64,000 nt of DNA. It comes from MED-G20 sp038108155. GTDB lineage: Bacteria > Bacteroidota > Bacteroidia > Flavobacteriales_D > Parvicellaceae. Positions 9,432 through 17,453 of the stretch are shown here, one piece after another. The stretch lies in the NCBI GenBank assembly GCA_038108155.1, contig JAYNHP010000002.1:27340-91339 (forward strand), read 5' to 3'. Position numbers and translations under genes: made by a program. A model generated the notes under the pieces. That model did no database searches. It was given only the letters and a program-made list of their open reading frames with translations, and was not told where the DNA came from. Positions within the stretch are counted from its first letter, which is position 1. Each line of letters begins with the position of its first letter.

Positions 9432-10223
9432 ATGGCCAGAACAAAAAAATACACACCAGAAGAAACTTTAAGATCACTTTTTAATCTTCAATTCATTGAT
9501 TCTAGAATAGACAATATGAGAGAGGTAAGAGGAGAATTACCTATGGAAGTTAAAGATTTAGAGGACGAAATGGTTGGTCTTAACAAAAGATTAGAAAAGG
9601 TTGAAGAAGAAATTGAAGGACTCAATCAATTAATTTTAGAAAAGAAAAATATTATTGAGGAATCTAAGTCTTCCATCAAAAAATACTTAGAGAAGCAGAA
9701 AAATGTCAGAAATAATCGAGAATTTGATTCGTTAAGTAAAGAAATTGAGTATCAAGAGTTGGAAGCTCAATTAGCAGAAAAAAGAATAAAAGAAAATTCT
9801 GCTAGTATTGATGGTAAAAAAGAAATTTTAGAAGAAATTCAAAACCTTCACAAGGCAAAAGAAGAAGCTCTAGAAGCTAAGAAAAAGGAATTGAAAGAAA
9901 TTATTTCAGAAACAGAAAGAGAAGAAAAGATATTAATGGAAGAATCTCTTAAGGCTTCTAAATCCATTGATGAAAGATTTTTAAAAGCATACAATAGGAT
10001 AAGAGGAGCCTCAAAAAATGGTTTGGCTGTAGTTCCTGTAGAGAGAGGAGCCTCTGGAGGTTCTTTTATAAAAATACCACCTCAAGTTCAGCTTGACATA
10101 GCAGCTAGAAAGAGAATTATAGTTGATGAACATAGTGGTAGAATCTTAGTAGATGCTTTACTCGCTGATGAGCAAAGCACAAAGATGAATAGAAAAATAA
10201 ATAAAGTTTTAAGCGCCAAATAA
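9432..10223 (+). CDS. Coiled-coil protein of the CdsZ/DUF164 zinc-ribbon family, all four cysteines replaced
   Basis: A 263-residue cytoplasmic protein with a long, highly charged antiparallel coiled coil (about 35-175) and a small C-terminal domain. The family normally ends in a C4 zinc ribbon with two CxxC pairs. Here the same framework is present (AVVPVERGAS, KIPPQVQLDI, EHSGRILVD), but the ligand positions are Ser208, Ser211, Asp232 and Ser235, so no zinc can be bound by that site. Members of this family have been linked to nucleic-acid binding or to lowering translation under starvation; that is family knowledge and not evident here. The gene is probably cotranscribed with the Nif3-like gene. 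It may be a lineage-wide variant rather than a mutation. Confidence 0.85.
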   Translation: MARTKKYTPEETLRSLFNLQFIDSRIDNMREVRGELPMEVKDLEDEMVGLNKRLEKVEEEIEGLNQLILEKKNIIEESKSSIKKYLEKQKNVRNNREFDSLSKEIEYQELEAQLAEKRIKENSASIDGKKEILEEIQNLHKAKEEALEAKKKELKEIISETEREEKILMEESLKASKSIDERFLKAYNRIRGASKNGLAVVPVERGASGGSFIKIPPQVQLDIAARKRIIVDEHSGRILVDALLADEQSTKMNRKINKVLSAK

Positions 10224-10293
10224 GGTATTTATTTTCTATTCCTTCTCACATATCCCCTCAAATTGGTAATTTAGGCTGTCAAATATATATTAT

Positions 10294-11769
10294 ATGTCGT
10301 CAAAGGGTATTGTTAAAAGAAGTGAAGATTTTTCAAAATGGTATAATGAGTTAGTTCTAAAAGCCGACTTAGCAGAGCACTCTGATGTAAGAGGATGTAT
10401 GATTATTAAACCTTATGGTTATGCTATTTGGGAAAAAATCAAAGATCAATTGGATTTAATGTTCAAGGAAACAGGACATCAAAATGCTTACTTCCCATTA
10501 CTAATTCCAAAATCTTATTTAAGTAAGGAAGCTGCTCATGTAGAAGGCTTTGCAAAAGAATGTGCTGTAGTTACCCACTACAGACTAAAAAACTCTGAGG
10601 ATGGTGCTGGAGTTGTTGTTGATCCAGCTGCCAAGTTAGAAGAAGAATTAATAATAAGACCAACCTCAGAAACAATTATTTGGAATACGTATAAAAAATG
10701 GATTCAATCATATAGAGATTTGCCAATTTTAGTTAACCAGTGGGCAAATGTTGTTAGATGGGAAATGAGGACAAGACTTTTCCTTAGAACATCAGAGTTT
10801 TTATGGCAGGAAGGACACACAGCTCATGCTACTAAATTAGAAGCTATTAAAGAAACTGAACAGATGCTAGATGTTTATGCAAATTTTGTTGAAAATTTCA
10901 TGGCAGTCCCAGTTGTTAAAGGAGTTAAATCTGAAAATGAAAGATTTGCAGGTGCGGAAGAAACCTATTGCATTGAAGCTCTTATGCAAGACGGTAAAGC
11001 CTTACAAGCAGGTACTTCGCATTTTTTAGGTCAAAACTTTGCCAAAGCATTTGATGTTACTTTTGCAGATAAAGAAGGAAAAAAGAATCATGTTTGGGCA
11101 ACTTCTTGGGGTGTTTCAACTAGACTTATGGGGGCTTTAATTATGACCCATTCAGATGATAAAGGTCTCGTTTTGCCACCTAAATTGTCTCCAATTCAAA
11201 TAGTAATAGTTCCTATTTATAAAAATGAAGATCAACTTAATATTATTTCTGATTATGCTCATAAATTAATAAAAGAACTTTCAGAACTTAATATTTCAGT
11301 AAAATTTGACAACGATGATAACAAAAAACCTGGGTGGAAGTTTGCAGAATATGAAATGAAAGGGGTTCCTCTTAGAATTTCTGTTGGCCCAAGAGATATG
11401 GAGAACAAAACTGTAGAACTTGCAAGAAGAGATAATTTAACTAAATCTACAGTTTCTCAAGAAGGTTTGCCGAAGTTATTGTTAGATACTCTGAATAAAA
11501 TTCAAGAAGAATTATTTTCAAAAGCTAGTTTGTTTTTAAATGAAAATACTTTCCAAGTAGATTCAATTGATCAAATGAACCAAGTTCTAAATACTAAAGG
11601 TGGTTTTGTTGAAGCTTTTTGGAATGGAGATTCTAAATCAGAACAAAAAATTAAAGATTTAACAAAAGCTACTATCAGGTGTATTCCTCTTGAGGAGTCT
11701 GAAAAAGGAAATTGTGTCCTCACTGGGGAGCCAAATTCTAAGAAAGTTATATTTGCTAGAGCATATTAA
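10294..11769 (+). CDS. proS: Prolyl-tRNA synthetase (archaeal/eukaryal-type, short form)
   Basis: A 491-residue class II aminoacyl-tRNA synthetase charging tRNA(Pro). The short form lacks the bacterial editing insert. Motif 2 is seen in FLRTSEFLWQEGHTAHAT, motif 3 in SWGVSTRLMGALIMTHSD (about 265-290), the anticodon-binding domain follows (PIQIVIVPIYKNEDQL onward), and the C-terminal domain ends in the usual aromatic KVIFARAY tail. Upstream bases 10224-10293 separate it from the preceding pair; TAATTTAG there is a poor match to the -7 promoter box. The unknown gene after it starts 9 bases downstream, so the two are likely cotranscribed. Confidence 0.96.
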   Translation: MSSKGIVKRSEDFSKWYNELVLKADLAEHSDVRGCMIIKPYGYAIWEKIKDQLDLMFKETGHQNAYFPLLIPKSYLSKEAAHVEGFAKECAVVTHYRLKNSEDGAGVVVDPAAKLEEELIIRPTSETIIWNTYKKWIQSYRDLPILVNQWANVVRWEMRTRLFLRTSEFLWQEGHTAHATKLEAIKETEQMLDVYANFVENFMAVPVVKGVKSENERFAGAEETYCIEALMQDGKALQAGTSHFLGQNFAKAFDVTFADKEGKKNHVWATSWGVSTRLMGALIMTHSDDKGLVLPPKLSPIQIVIVPIYKNEDQLNIISDYAHKLIKELSELNISVKFDNDDNKKPGWKFAEYEMKGVPLRISVGPRDMENKTVELARRDNLTKSTVSQEGLPKLLLDTLNKIQEELFSKASLFLNENTFQVDSIDQMNQVLNTKGGFVEAFWNGDSKSEQKIKDLTKATIRCIPLEESEKGNCVLTGEPNSKKVIFARAY

Positions 11770-11778
11770 AAATAATCA

Positions 11779-12468
11779 ATGGATTATAAAAAAAATCAAG
11801 AATTACTTTTCAATTTAATTAAGGATAAGAGTGTACTTAAGCAAGATGTTTTTAGTAATATAATTTTAAATTTTAAAGTCCTCAAAGGTGTCTTAAAGGA
11901 AATAGGAGATGATTTAAATGATAAGCTTTCGGATGTCGATGAAAGAATTATAATTGAATATAAAGATTCTGGAGAATTTGAAGCTCAATTAAGAGTTTCG
12001 GGTGATTTATTGGTTTTTCAAATGCATACCAATGTTTTTAAATTTGATCCAGAAAATAGTCTTTGGAAGACAAGCTATATTTCAGAAAATTCAAATAGAG
12101 GTTATTGTGGTTTAATTAATATATATAATTTCTTAAACGATTCTTTTAAATACAATAGATCCAACGATTTAGGTTATTTAATTGGAAGATTATTTATTAA
12201 TCATGAAAATCATTTCATGGTTCAAGGCAAAAGACAATTGGGGTTTTTATACAACGATTTTATTAATTCAACTGTAGATAAAGACAAATTAAAATCTATT
12301 GTCCAGTCTGCTATATTATATTCCTTAGACTTTGACCTTTTAGTGCCAAGTTATGATCTTGTAAATAAAGTCTCTGTCAACGAGGTAAAACAAGTTGGCG
12401 ACCATCATAAATTAAGAACTGCTAAAAGATTAGGCTTTATATTTGAGAGCAATAATGATGAAATTTAA
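11779..12468 (+). CDS. Conserved protein of unknown function
   Basis: A 229-residue, soluble-looking protein without signal peptide or membrane segment. I do not recognise a named domain. It has a charged N-terminal helix region, then a mixed alpha/beta part with a distinctive GYCGLINIYNFLND segment and a QGKRQLGFLYNDF segment, and a short basic C-terminal part (GDHHKLRTAKRLGF). The start ATG is 9 bases after the proS stop and the gene ends 22 bases before the tRNA-Glu/rpsT promoter, which suggests cotranscription with proS. Base composition looks like its neighbours. A role linked to translation would be guesswork based only on position. Confidence 0.75.
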   Translation: MDYKKNQELLFNLIKDKSVLKQDVFSNIILNFKVLKGVLKEIGDDLNDKLSDVDERIIIEYKDSGEFEAQLRVSGDLLVFQMHTNVFKFDPENSLWKTSYISENSNRGYCGLINIYNFLNDSFKYNRSNDLGYLIGRLFINHENHFMVQGKRQLGFLYNDFINSTVDKDKLKSIVQSAILYSLDFDLLVPSYDLVNKVSVNEVKQVGDHHKLRTAKRLGFIFESNNDEI

Positions 12469-12489
12469 TTTTATTTAATTTGATTTTTT

Positions 12490-12519
12490 TTTGCCTAACT
12501 AAAAAAAAAACTAAATTTG
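12490..12519 (+). promoter_or_regulatory. Bacteroidota-type promoter for tRNA-Glu and rpsT
   Basis: TTTG at 12490-12493 and TAAATTTG at 12512-12519, separated by 18 bases. This matches the Bacteroidota primary sigma consensus (TTTG at -33, TAnnTTTG at -7). Transcription would begin around 12526, a little ahead of the mature tRNA 5' end at 12539. Confidence 0.7.
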
Positions 12520-12538
12520 CGCTCCATTTAATGAAAAT

Positions 12539-12610
12539 GGCCCGTTCGTCTAGGGGTTAGGACGCCAGGTTTTCATCCTGGAAACAGGGGTTCGATTCCC
12601 CTACGGGCTA
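12539..12610 (+). tRNA. tRNA-Glu, anticodon TTC
   Basis: A complete 72-base cloverleaf. The acceptor stem GGCCCGT (12539-12545) pairs with ACGGGCT (12603-12609), with a G-U pair at the first position. The anticodon stem CCAGG/CCTGG encloses loop TTTTCAT, which gives anticodon TTC. The T stem AGGGG/CCCCT encloses TTCGATT. The discriminator base is A12610 and CCA is not encoded. It is transcribed ahead of rpsT from the promoter at 12490-12519. Confidence 0.97.
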
Positions 12611-12625
12611 CTAAAATAAAATAAT

Positions 12626-12877
12626 ATGGCAAACCATAAATCTGCAATAAAAAGAATTAGGTCTAATAAAGACAAGACGTTGAGAAACAAGTACCAGCAT
12701 AAATCTGCTAGAACAGCTATTCAGAAGCTTAGAGAGACCACTGATAAAAAAGAAGCTAGTTCTCTTTTAGTATTTGTATCTTCAATGATTGATAAGTTAG
12801 TGAAGAAAAATATTATTCATAAAAATAAAGCTTCCAACCTCAAATCAAAACTTACTAAAAAAGTTAACGCTTTATAA
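12626..12877 (+). CDS. rpsT: 30S ribosomal protein S20
   Basis: An 83-residue, Lys/Arg-rich helical protein with the S20 opening MANHKSAIKRIRSNKDKTLR and the conserved C-terminal HKNKASNLKSKL segment. It binds 16S rRNA in the small subunit. It lies 15 bases after tRNA-Glu and shares its promoter; a strong hairpin terminator follows 25 bases after the stop. Length is normal for the family. Confidence 0.97.
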   Translation: MANHKSAIKRIRSNKDKTLRNKYQHKSARTAIQKLRETTDKKEASSLLVFVSSMIDKLVKKNIIHKNKASNLKSKLTKKVNAL

Positions 12878-12902
12878 GATTAGTAATTCATAAAAAAAAT
12901 TT

Positions 12903-12929
12903 AAAGAGCTGTGACAGCTCTTTTTTTTT
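12903..12929 (+). terminator. Rho-independent terminator after rpsT
   Basis: A perfect 9-bp stem, AAAGAGCTG (12903-12911) with CAGCTCTTT (12915-12923), a TGA loop and a T run through 12929. It closes the tRNA-Glu/rpsT transcript and is the clearest intrinsic terminator in the window. Confidence 0.93.
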
Positions 12930-13049
12930 GCAGAATAAATCATGAAATTTAACTTTAACCCCAAAAATTACTTATTCATTAAGTTGTATAATAAGTTCCT
13001 TAAATAGAAGTTTGTTATATTTAATGGTCTTGAAAATTTAATTTGTTAA

Positions 13050-14192
13050 ATGAGAATTATAACTGTAATAGGGGCTAGGCCCCAAATTATAAAAGCTGCA
13101 GCTTTATCCAGAGTAATTTTAAATGACTTTCAGGAAATTGAAGAAATAATAGTTCATACTGGTCAGCATTATGATAAAAATATGTCTGATATTTTCTTTA
13201 CAGAACTAGAAATTCCCAAGCCACAAATTAATTTAAAAGTAGGTTCTTCTTCTCATGGAGCTCAAACAGCCTTAATGATTGAGAAAATTGAAAAAGTAAT
13301 GCTAGAGTATTCTCCGAATGCTGTAGTTGTTTACGGAGATACTAATTCTACTTTAGCTACTGCCGTAGCTGCTTCAAAGCTTCACGTTCCTATTGTCCAT
13401 ATAGAGTCTGGTCTTAGATCATTTAATAAAAAAATGCCAGAGGAAGTAAATAGAATTTTGTGTGATCATGTTTCCACATTACTTTTTTCGCCAACTAAAA
13501 GTGGTTATAACAATTTACTTAAAGAAGGTTTTTCAAAAGAAAAATCAAATAATGCATCTGCAGATTTCCCAAATATTTACCATTGTGGTGATATTATGTA
13601 TGATAATAGTCTATATTTTTCTAAGCTTAGCGATGAAAATTCAGATATTATAGAAAAATTAAATGTTCAAAATGAAAAATTCATTTTAGCAACAGTCCAT
13701 AGAAATGACAATACCGATTCTAAAATTAAGTTAAAAGATTTATTTTCTACTTTTTTACAGATTACCGAAATTCATCAGCTAAAAATCATTCTTCCATTGC
13801 ATCCAAGAACTTCTAAAATGATGGAGCAGCTTTTAGATTCTAAACTTTTAAAGAAAATTCAAGAATCTAATTTACTTACCATTATTGATCCAGCTAGTTT
13901 TCTAGATATGATTGCTCTTGAGAAAAATGCTGAATTAATAATAACAGATAGTGGAGGAGTTCAAAAAGAGGCATATTTTTTTAAAAAACCATGTATTATT
14001 CTAAGACCTCAAACAGAGTGGGTAGAAATTGTTGAAACTAAAAGTGCAGTTATTTCAGATACCAATTCTAAGATAATTTTAGAAGCTACAGAAAGATTCT
14101 TATCAAATCCAGATTTAAAGTTCCCAGAAGTCTTTGGTGATGGGAACGCAGCTTCATTTATAGCTAAAGAAATGCTTAATCAATTTTCATGA
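13050..14192 (+). CDS. wecB: UDP-N-acetylglucosamine 2-epimerase, non-hydrolysing
   Basis: A 380-residue GT-B-fold epimerase that interconverts UDP-GlcNAc and UDP-ManNAc for surface polysaccharide synthesis. Family blocks are ARPQIIKAAAL near 9-19, VHTGQHYDKNMSDIFF near 35-50, VYGDTNSTLA, HIESGLRSFNKKMPEEVNR, and the C-terminal TDSGGVQKEAYF loop that contacts UDP. Its stop overlaps the start of the following deacetylase-like gene by four bases (ATGA), so the two are coupled. The 172-base gap after rpsT holds the terminator and AT-rich sequence; I see no convincing promoter there, although one must exist. Confidence 0.95.
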   Translation: MRIITVIGARPQIIKAAALSRVILNDFQEIEEIIVHTGQHYDKNMSDIFFTELEIPKPQINLKVGSSSHGAQTALMIEKIEKVMLEYSPNAVVVYGDTNSTLATAVAASKLHVPIVHIESGLRSFNKKMPEEVNRILCDHVSTLLFSPTKSGYNNLLKEGFSKEKSNNASADFPNIYHCGDIMYDNSLYFSKLSDENSDIIEKLNVQNEKFILATVHRNDNTDSKIKLKDLFSTFLQITEIHQLKIILPLHPRTSKMMEQLLDSKLLKKIQESNLLTIIDPASFLDMIALEKNAELIITDSGGVQKEAYFFKKPCIILRPQTEWVEIVETKSAVISDTNSKIILEATERFLSNPDLKFPEVFGDGNAASFIAKEMLNQFS

Positions 14193-15469
14193 TTACAGTA
14201 TATTCTTCTATAAAAAGTTCTAGATTGGAATATGTACTCAATTTTATTTTTAAAAATTTACTAGAAATTGAATTTAAATGGACTCAAGATTCCAAAAATT
14301 TAGACGGAGTTATTATTAATTATTCAGATGAAAATTTTCCATTTAAAAATTATCAAATAAGGCCATCAGGATTTCTTGTAGATGGCAACTGGGATTTTAA
14401 AAAATATATTTTTTTAAAAAACAAGTCAAACTATTTTTTCCCTCAAAAAAAAGGCGACCACGATTTTGATATTTTAAGTTCTATTTTTTTTATTGTTTCT
14501 AGAATGGAAGAGTACCACAATGAGGATTATGACGAGCACCATAGATTTATATCTAGTAATTCTATCCTAGTGAAATTAAATTTAGAGCAGAATCCTATAG
14601 TTGATCAGTGGTGTTTTTCGCTATTAAGTCAATTAAACGCAAAATTTAATGTAGAATTAACTTCCCCAAGAAAATTCCATCAGTTTTCTACTTTTGATAT
14701 TGATAATGCTTATGCTTTCAAGGGTAAGAGTTTGTCGAGGTCCTTAGGTTCGTTTTTTAAAGATTTAATAAGTTTTAGATTTTATAAGTTAAAACAAAGA
14801 CTTGAATTCCTTTTAGGGAAAACTAAAGATCCATATGATAACTATGATTACATTCTTGAATTTTTAAAAACAAATCAATTAAAATCAATCTTTTTCTTTT
14901 TGTTAGGCGATTATGCTAAGATGGATAAAAATATCCACCACAACCATCCTTATATTTTAAATTTAATACGATCTATATACAAGAATCATTTAATTGGAAT
15001 TCACCCATCTTACAAGTCATTTAATAATTTAGAGACCTTAAAGATGGAAATTTCTAGACTAGATAAAATTACTAGCAAAACAATTATCTCTAGATTTCAT
15101 TATTTAAAATTCACCCTTCCAAAATCCTACCAGATTTTATTAAAATCTGGAATTAAGCAGGATTATAGCATGGGTTTTTCTGATAGAATAGGCTTTAGAG
15201 CTGGAACGTGTACACCATTTTATTTTTATGATTTAGAGAATGAATGTACTACGGATTTAAAAATATTTCCATTTGCATATATGGATGGTGTTTTAAATGA
15301 TAAATTAAAATTCACTCCAGAATATTCATCGAAACTAATTTCTAAAATTAAGCAAGAAGTGAAAAAAGTTAACGGTACATTTAATGCTGTTTGGCATAAT
15401 GAATCTTTAAGTAATCAGGACAGGTGGAAAGGTTGGAGGTTAGTCTTTGAGACAACTTGGTTAGATTAA
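14189..15469 (+). CDS. Polysaccharide-deacetylase-like protein (DUF7033 type)
   Basis: A 426-residue protein coupled to wecB. It resembles a Bacteroidota family in which an N-terminal alpha/beta region precedes a NodB-like deacetylase barrel: STFDIDNAYAFKGKS (about 165-180) gives the paired Asp of NodB motif 1, LIGIHPSYKSF supplies the histidine block, and NAVWHNESLSNQDRWKGW the C-terminal block. No signal peptide is visible, so a cytoplasmic or membrane-face role in modifying a surface-glycan precursor is possible. Its coupling to wecB supports a link with aminosugar polymer synthesis. The deacetylase activity is inferred; the substrate is unknown. Confidence 0.75.
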   Translation: MITVYSSIKSSRLEYVLNFIFKNLLEIEFKWTQDSKNLDGVIINYSDENFPFKNYQIRPSGFLVDGNWDFKKYIFLKNKSNYFFPQKKGDHDFDILSSIFFIVSRMEEYHNEDYDEHHRFISSNSILVKLNLEQNPIVDQWCFSLLSQLNAKFNVELTSPRKFHQFSTFDIDNAYAFKGKSLSRSLGSFFKDLISFRFYKLKQRLEFLLGKTKDPYDNYDYILEFLKTNQLKSIFFFLLGDYAKMDKNIHHNHPYILNLIRSIYKNHLIGIHPSYKSFNNLETLKMEISRLDKITSKTIISRFHYLKFTLPKSYQILLKSGIKQDYSMGFSDRIGFRAGTCTPFYFYDLENECTTDLKIFPFAYMDGVLNDKLKFTPEYSSKLISKIKQEVKKVNGTFNAVWHNESLSNQDRWKGWRLVFETTWLD

Positions 15470-15496
15470 TCCACTTTTGTTCGTTAAATTCATACT

Positions 15497-16153
15497 ATGA
15501 AAATTTATAATTTTAGTCAGTATTCATCTCTTTACAATAAGTTTTTATCTGAGCTTAGAGATGAAAATATTCAAAAAGACAGTATGAGATTCAGAAAGAA
15601 TCTTGAGCGCTTAGGTGAAATATCTGCTTATGAAATAAGCAAAACTTTACAGGAGAATTCTCAATTGACTAAAACTCCTCTAGGTACTTCAAAAACTAAT
15701 GTCCCGTCTGAAAACTTGGTTTTGGCTACTGTTTTAAGAGCTGGGTTGCCTCTTCACAACGGATTATTAAAATATTACGACAACGCTGAAAATTGTTTTA
15801 TTTCAGCATATAGGAAACATACTAGTAAAGAAGAATTTGAAGTGGAGATTCAATATATGGCAAGTCCTAACTTATCCGATAAAATTGTTTTGCTTTCAGA
15901 TCCAATGTTGGCTACTGGACGTTCTATGGTTTTAGCTTACAAGGCACTTTTAAAAAAAGGCATTCCTTCAAAAATTCATATTGTTTGTGTTATTGGTAGT
16001 GAACAAGGTGTAGAATATATTTCCAAAAATTTTCCTGAAGATACTACTCTTTGGATTGGAGGAATTGATTCTAAAATGACTAGTGAGTCTTATATTGTTC
16101 CAGGATTAGGAGATGCTGGAGATTTGGCGTTTGGAAAAAAAGAAGATGAATGA
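15497..16153 (+). CDS. upp: Uracil phosphoribosyltransferase
   Basis: A 218-residue pyrimidine salvage enzyme making UMP from uracil and PRPP. The PRPP loop is seen in VLLSDPMLATGRSM (about 131-144), the substrate flap region in TVLRAGLPLHNGLL, and the uracil-binding C-terminal block in YIVPGLGDAGDLAFG. Its last four bases overlap the start of the small membrane protein gene. It begins 27 bases after the deacetylase-like gene, so it may share that transcript. Confidence 0.96.
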   Translation: MKIYNFSQYSSLYNKFLSELRDENIQKDSMRFRKNLERLGEISAYEISKTLQENSQLTKTPLGTSKTNVPSENLVLATVLRAGLPLHNGLLKYYDNAENCFISAYRKHTSKEEFEVEIQYMASPNLSDKIVLLSDPMLATGRSMVLAYKALLKKGIPSKIHIVCVIGSEQGVEYISKNFPEDTTLWIGGIDSKMTSESYIVPGLGDAGDLAFGKKEDE

Positions 16154-16596
16154 GTTGGGATGTCTATGTATATGTATTTTTTTTAGCACATGTTAAGTTT
16201 TTATTTGCTGCATCAATTGCAGAGGCAACTACAGACTTAAATTTTCTTGAAATTTTATTATCATCTACCCTCGGCGCATTGTTTTGTTACAATGTTTCTT
16301 ATTTGGTTGGACGACTTATTTTTTTTAAAAATAATCCATCTAAAGACAGGTTTTTTCTTAAAAAGAACAAAAAAAATTTCAAGAAAAGAAATAGGATAAT
16401 AATCAAAATAAAAAATTCAAAATTGGGATATTTAATCTTGTGCTCATTAGCACCAGTTTTTTTAACAATTCCAATAGGCACGTTTGTGGTTCTTAAATTT
16501 TATGGAAACAGAAAATTGACTTACTGGTTAGTCTTTATATCTCTTGCTTCAATTTCTTTTATTTTAACCTTTATAAATCACTTTATTTTTAATTGA
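16150..16596 (+). CDS. Small membrane protein of unknown function
   Basis: A 148-residue protein with about four hydrophobic segments: near 5-22, 32-52, 95-118 and 124-146. Between the second and third lies a very basic stretch rich in Lys and Arg (about 60-90), which would face the cytoplasm. No catalytic motif is visible. The ATG overlaps the upp stop (ATGA), and its TGA shares one base with the next gene's ATG, so it is tightly coupled to a uracil salvage gene and a pyrimidine nucleotidase-like gene. The layout is compatible with a small transporter-like or DedA-like fold, but I cannot assign a family. Confidence 0.75.
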   Translation: MSWDVYVYVFFLAHVKFLFAASIAEATTDLNFLEILLSSTLGALFCYNVSYLVGRLIFFKNNPSKDRFFLKKNKKNFKKRNRIIIKIKNSKLGYLILCSLAPVFLTIPIGTFVVLKFYGNRKLTYWLVFISLASISFILTFINHFIFN

Positions 16597-17291
16597 TGGA
16601 GATAAAACATTTGTTCTTTGATTTAGATAGAACTTTATGGGACTTTGAGACCAATTCTTTTAATGAACTGATTAGCTTATACCACTGTCACAATTTGCAT
16701 CAAAAAGGAATTTCATTAGCTGAAGAATTTGTGAAAGTTTATAAAAAAATAAACGAAAAATGCTGGGAAAGATATAGGTCAAACCAACTAAGTAAAGAAA
16801 ATTTAAGATTTGAGAGGTTTAAAGAAACACTTGAATATTTCGGTATTTATAATTTAGAGCTTTCCATTAAAATGGGGAATGATTATGTTAAAAACTCACC
16901 TTACAGAACAATTTTAATTCCAAATACTATAGAATTACTTACTGAGCTTCAGCATAACTATCAATTGCATATAATTACTAATGGTTTTCAAGAAGTTCAA
17001 CAAATTAAAATTGACCAGTCTGGGCTTTCTAAATTTTTTAAAATAGTTGTAACGTCAGAAATGGCAGGAGCAAAGAAGCCAAGTCCTTTAATATTTAACT
17101 ATGCTTTAGAAAAATCCGGGGCAACTGTACAGAATTCTGTAATGATAGGTGATGATTTAAATACAGATATTCAGGGTGCTTTAAAAGTGGGAATGAAGGC
17201 TATATATTTTAATCCTGATCAAAAATCAAATAATACAAATGTGTGGAAAGAAGTTTCCAGCTTAACAGAAATTATAAATATTCTTCGATAA
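16596..17291 (+). CDS. HAD-superfamily nucleotidase, YjjG-like
   Basis: A 231-residue cytoplasmic HAD hydrolase. Motif I is FFDLDRTLWDF (nucleophile Asp, general acid Asp), motif II ITNGF, motif III the Lys in GAKKPSP and motif IV GDDLNTDIQGA. Size and cap layout match YjjG, a pyrimidine 5'-nucleotidase that removes non-canonical nucleotides, which agrees with upp two genes upstream. The start is placed at the ATG 16596-16598, which shares a base with the preceding TGA; a TTG immediately before would add a single residue. Specific substrate remains inferred. Confidence 0.88.
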   Translation: MEIKHLFFDLDRTLWDFETNSFNELISLYHCHNLHQKGISLAEEFVKVYKKINEKCWERYRSNQLSKENLRFERFKETLEYFGIYNLELSIKMGNDYVKNSPYRTILIPNTIELLTELQHNYQLHIITNGFQEVQQIKIDQSGLSKFFKIVVTSEMAGAKKPSPLIFNYALEKSGATVQNSVMIGDDLNTDIQGALKVGMKAIYFNPDQKSNNTNVWKEVSSLTEIINILR

Positions 17292-17342
17292 ATCGGCTCT
17301 TTTTTATTTAAGATTTTTTTCTTTAATATTGACCAAACTATC

Positions 17343-17373
17343 TTTGTTACTTCGCTCAAATTCAGTAAATTTG
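17343..17373 (+). promoter_or_regulatory. Bacteroidota-type promoter for acnB
   Basis: TTTG at 17343-17346 and TAAATTTG at 17366-17373 with a 19-base spacer match the Bacteroidota -33/-7 consensus. Transcription would begin near 17380, giving a leader of about 75 bases before the acnB ATG at 17454. Confidence 0.65.
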
Positions 17374-17453
17374 TAACCTAAAAATTTTAGATTATAATCT
17401 GTTAGGTAATTTATAATCTCCAAAGTTTTAAAAAATTTAAAAGTCTTTAAAAT

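Noticed and set aside
10224..10293. Promoter for proS at TAATTTAG
   Set aside because: The box departs from TAnnTTTG and has no TTTG at a suitable distance.
12540..12609. tRNA-Glu starting at 12540
   Set aside because: Starting at 12539 gives seven acceptor pairs and the usual eight-base spacing; 12540 leaves a mismatch at position 7.
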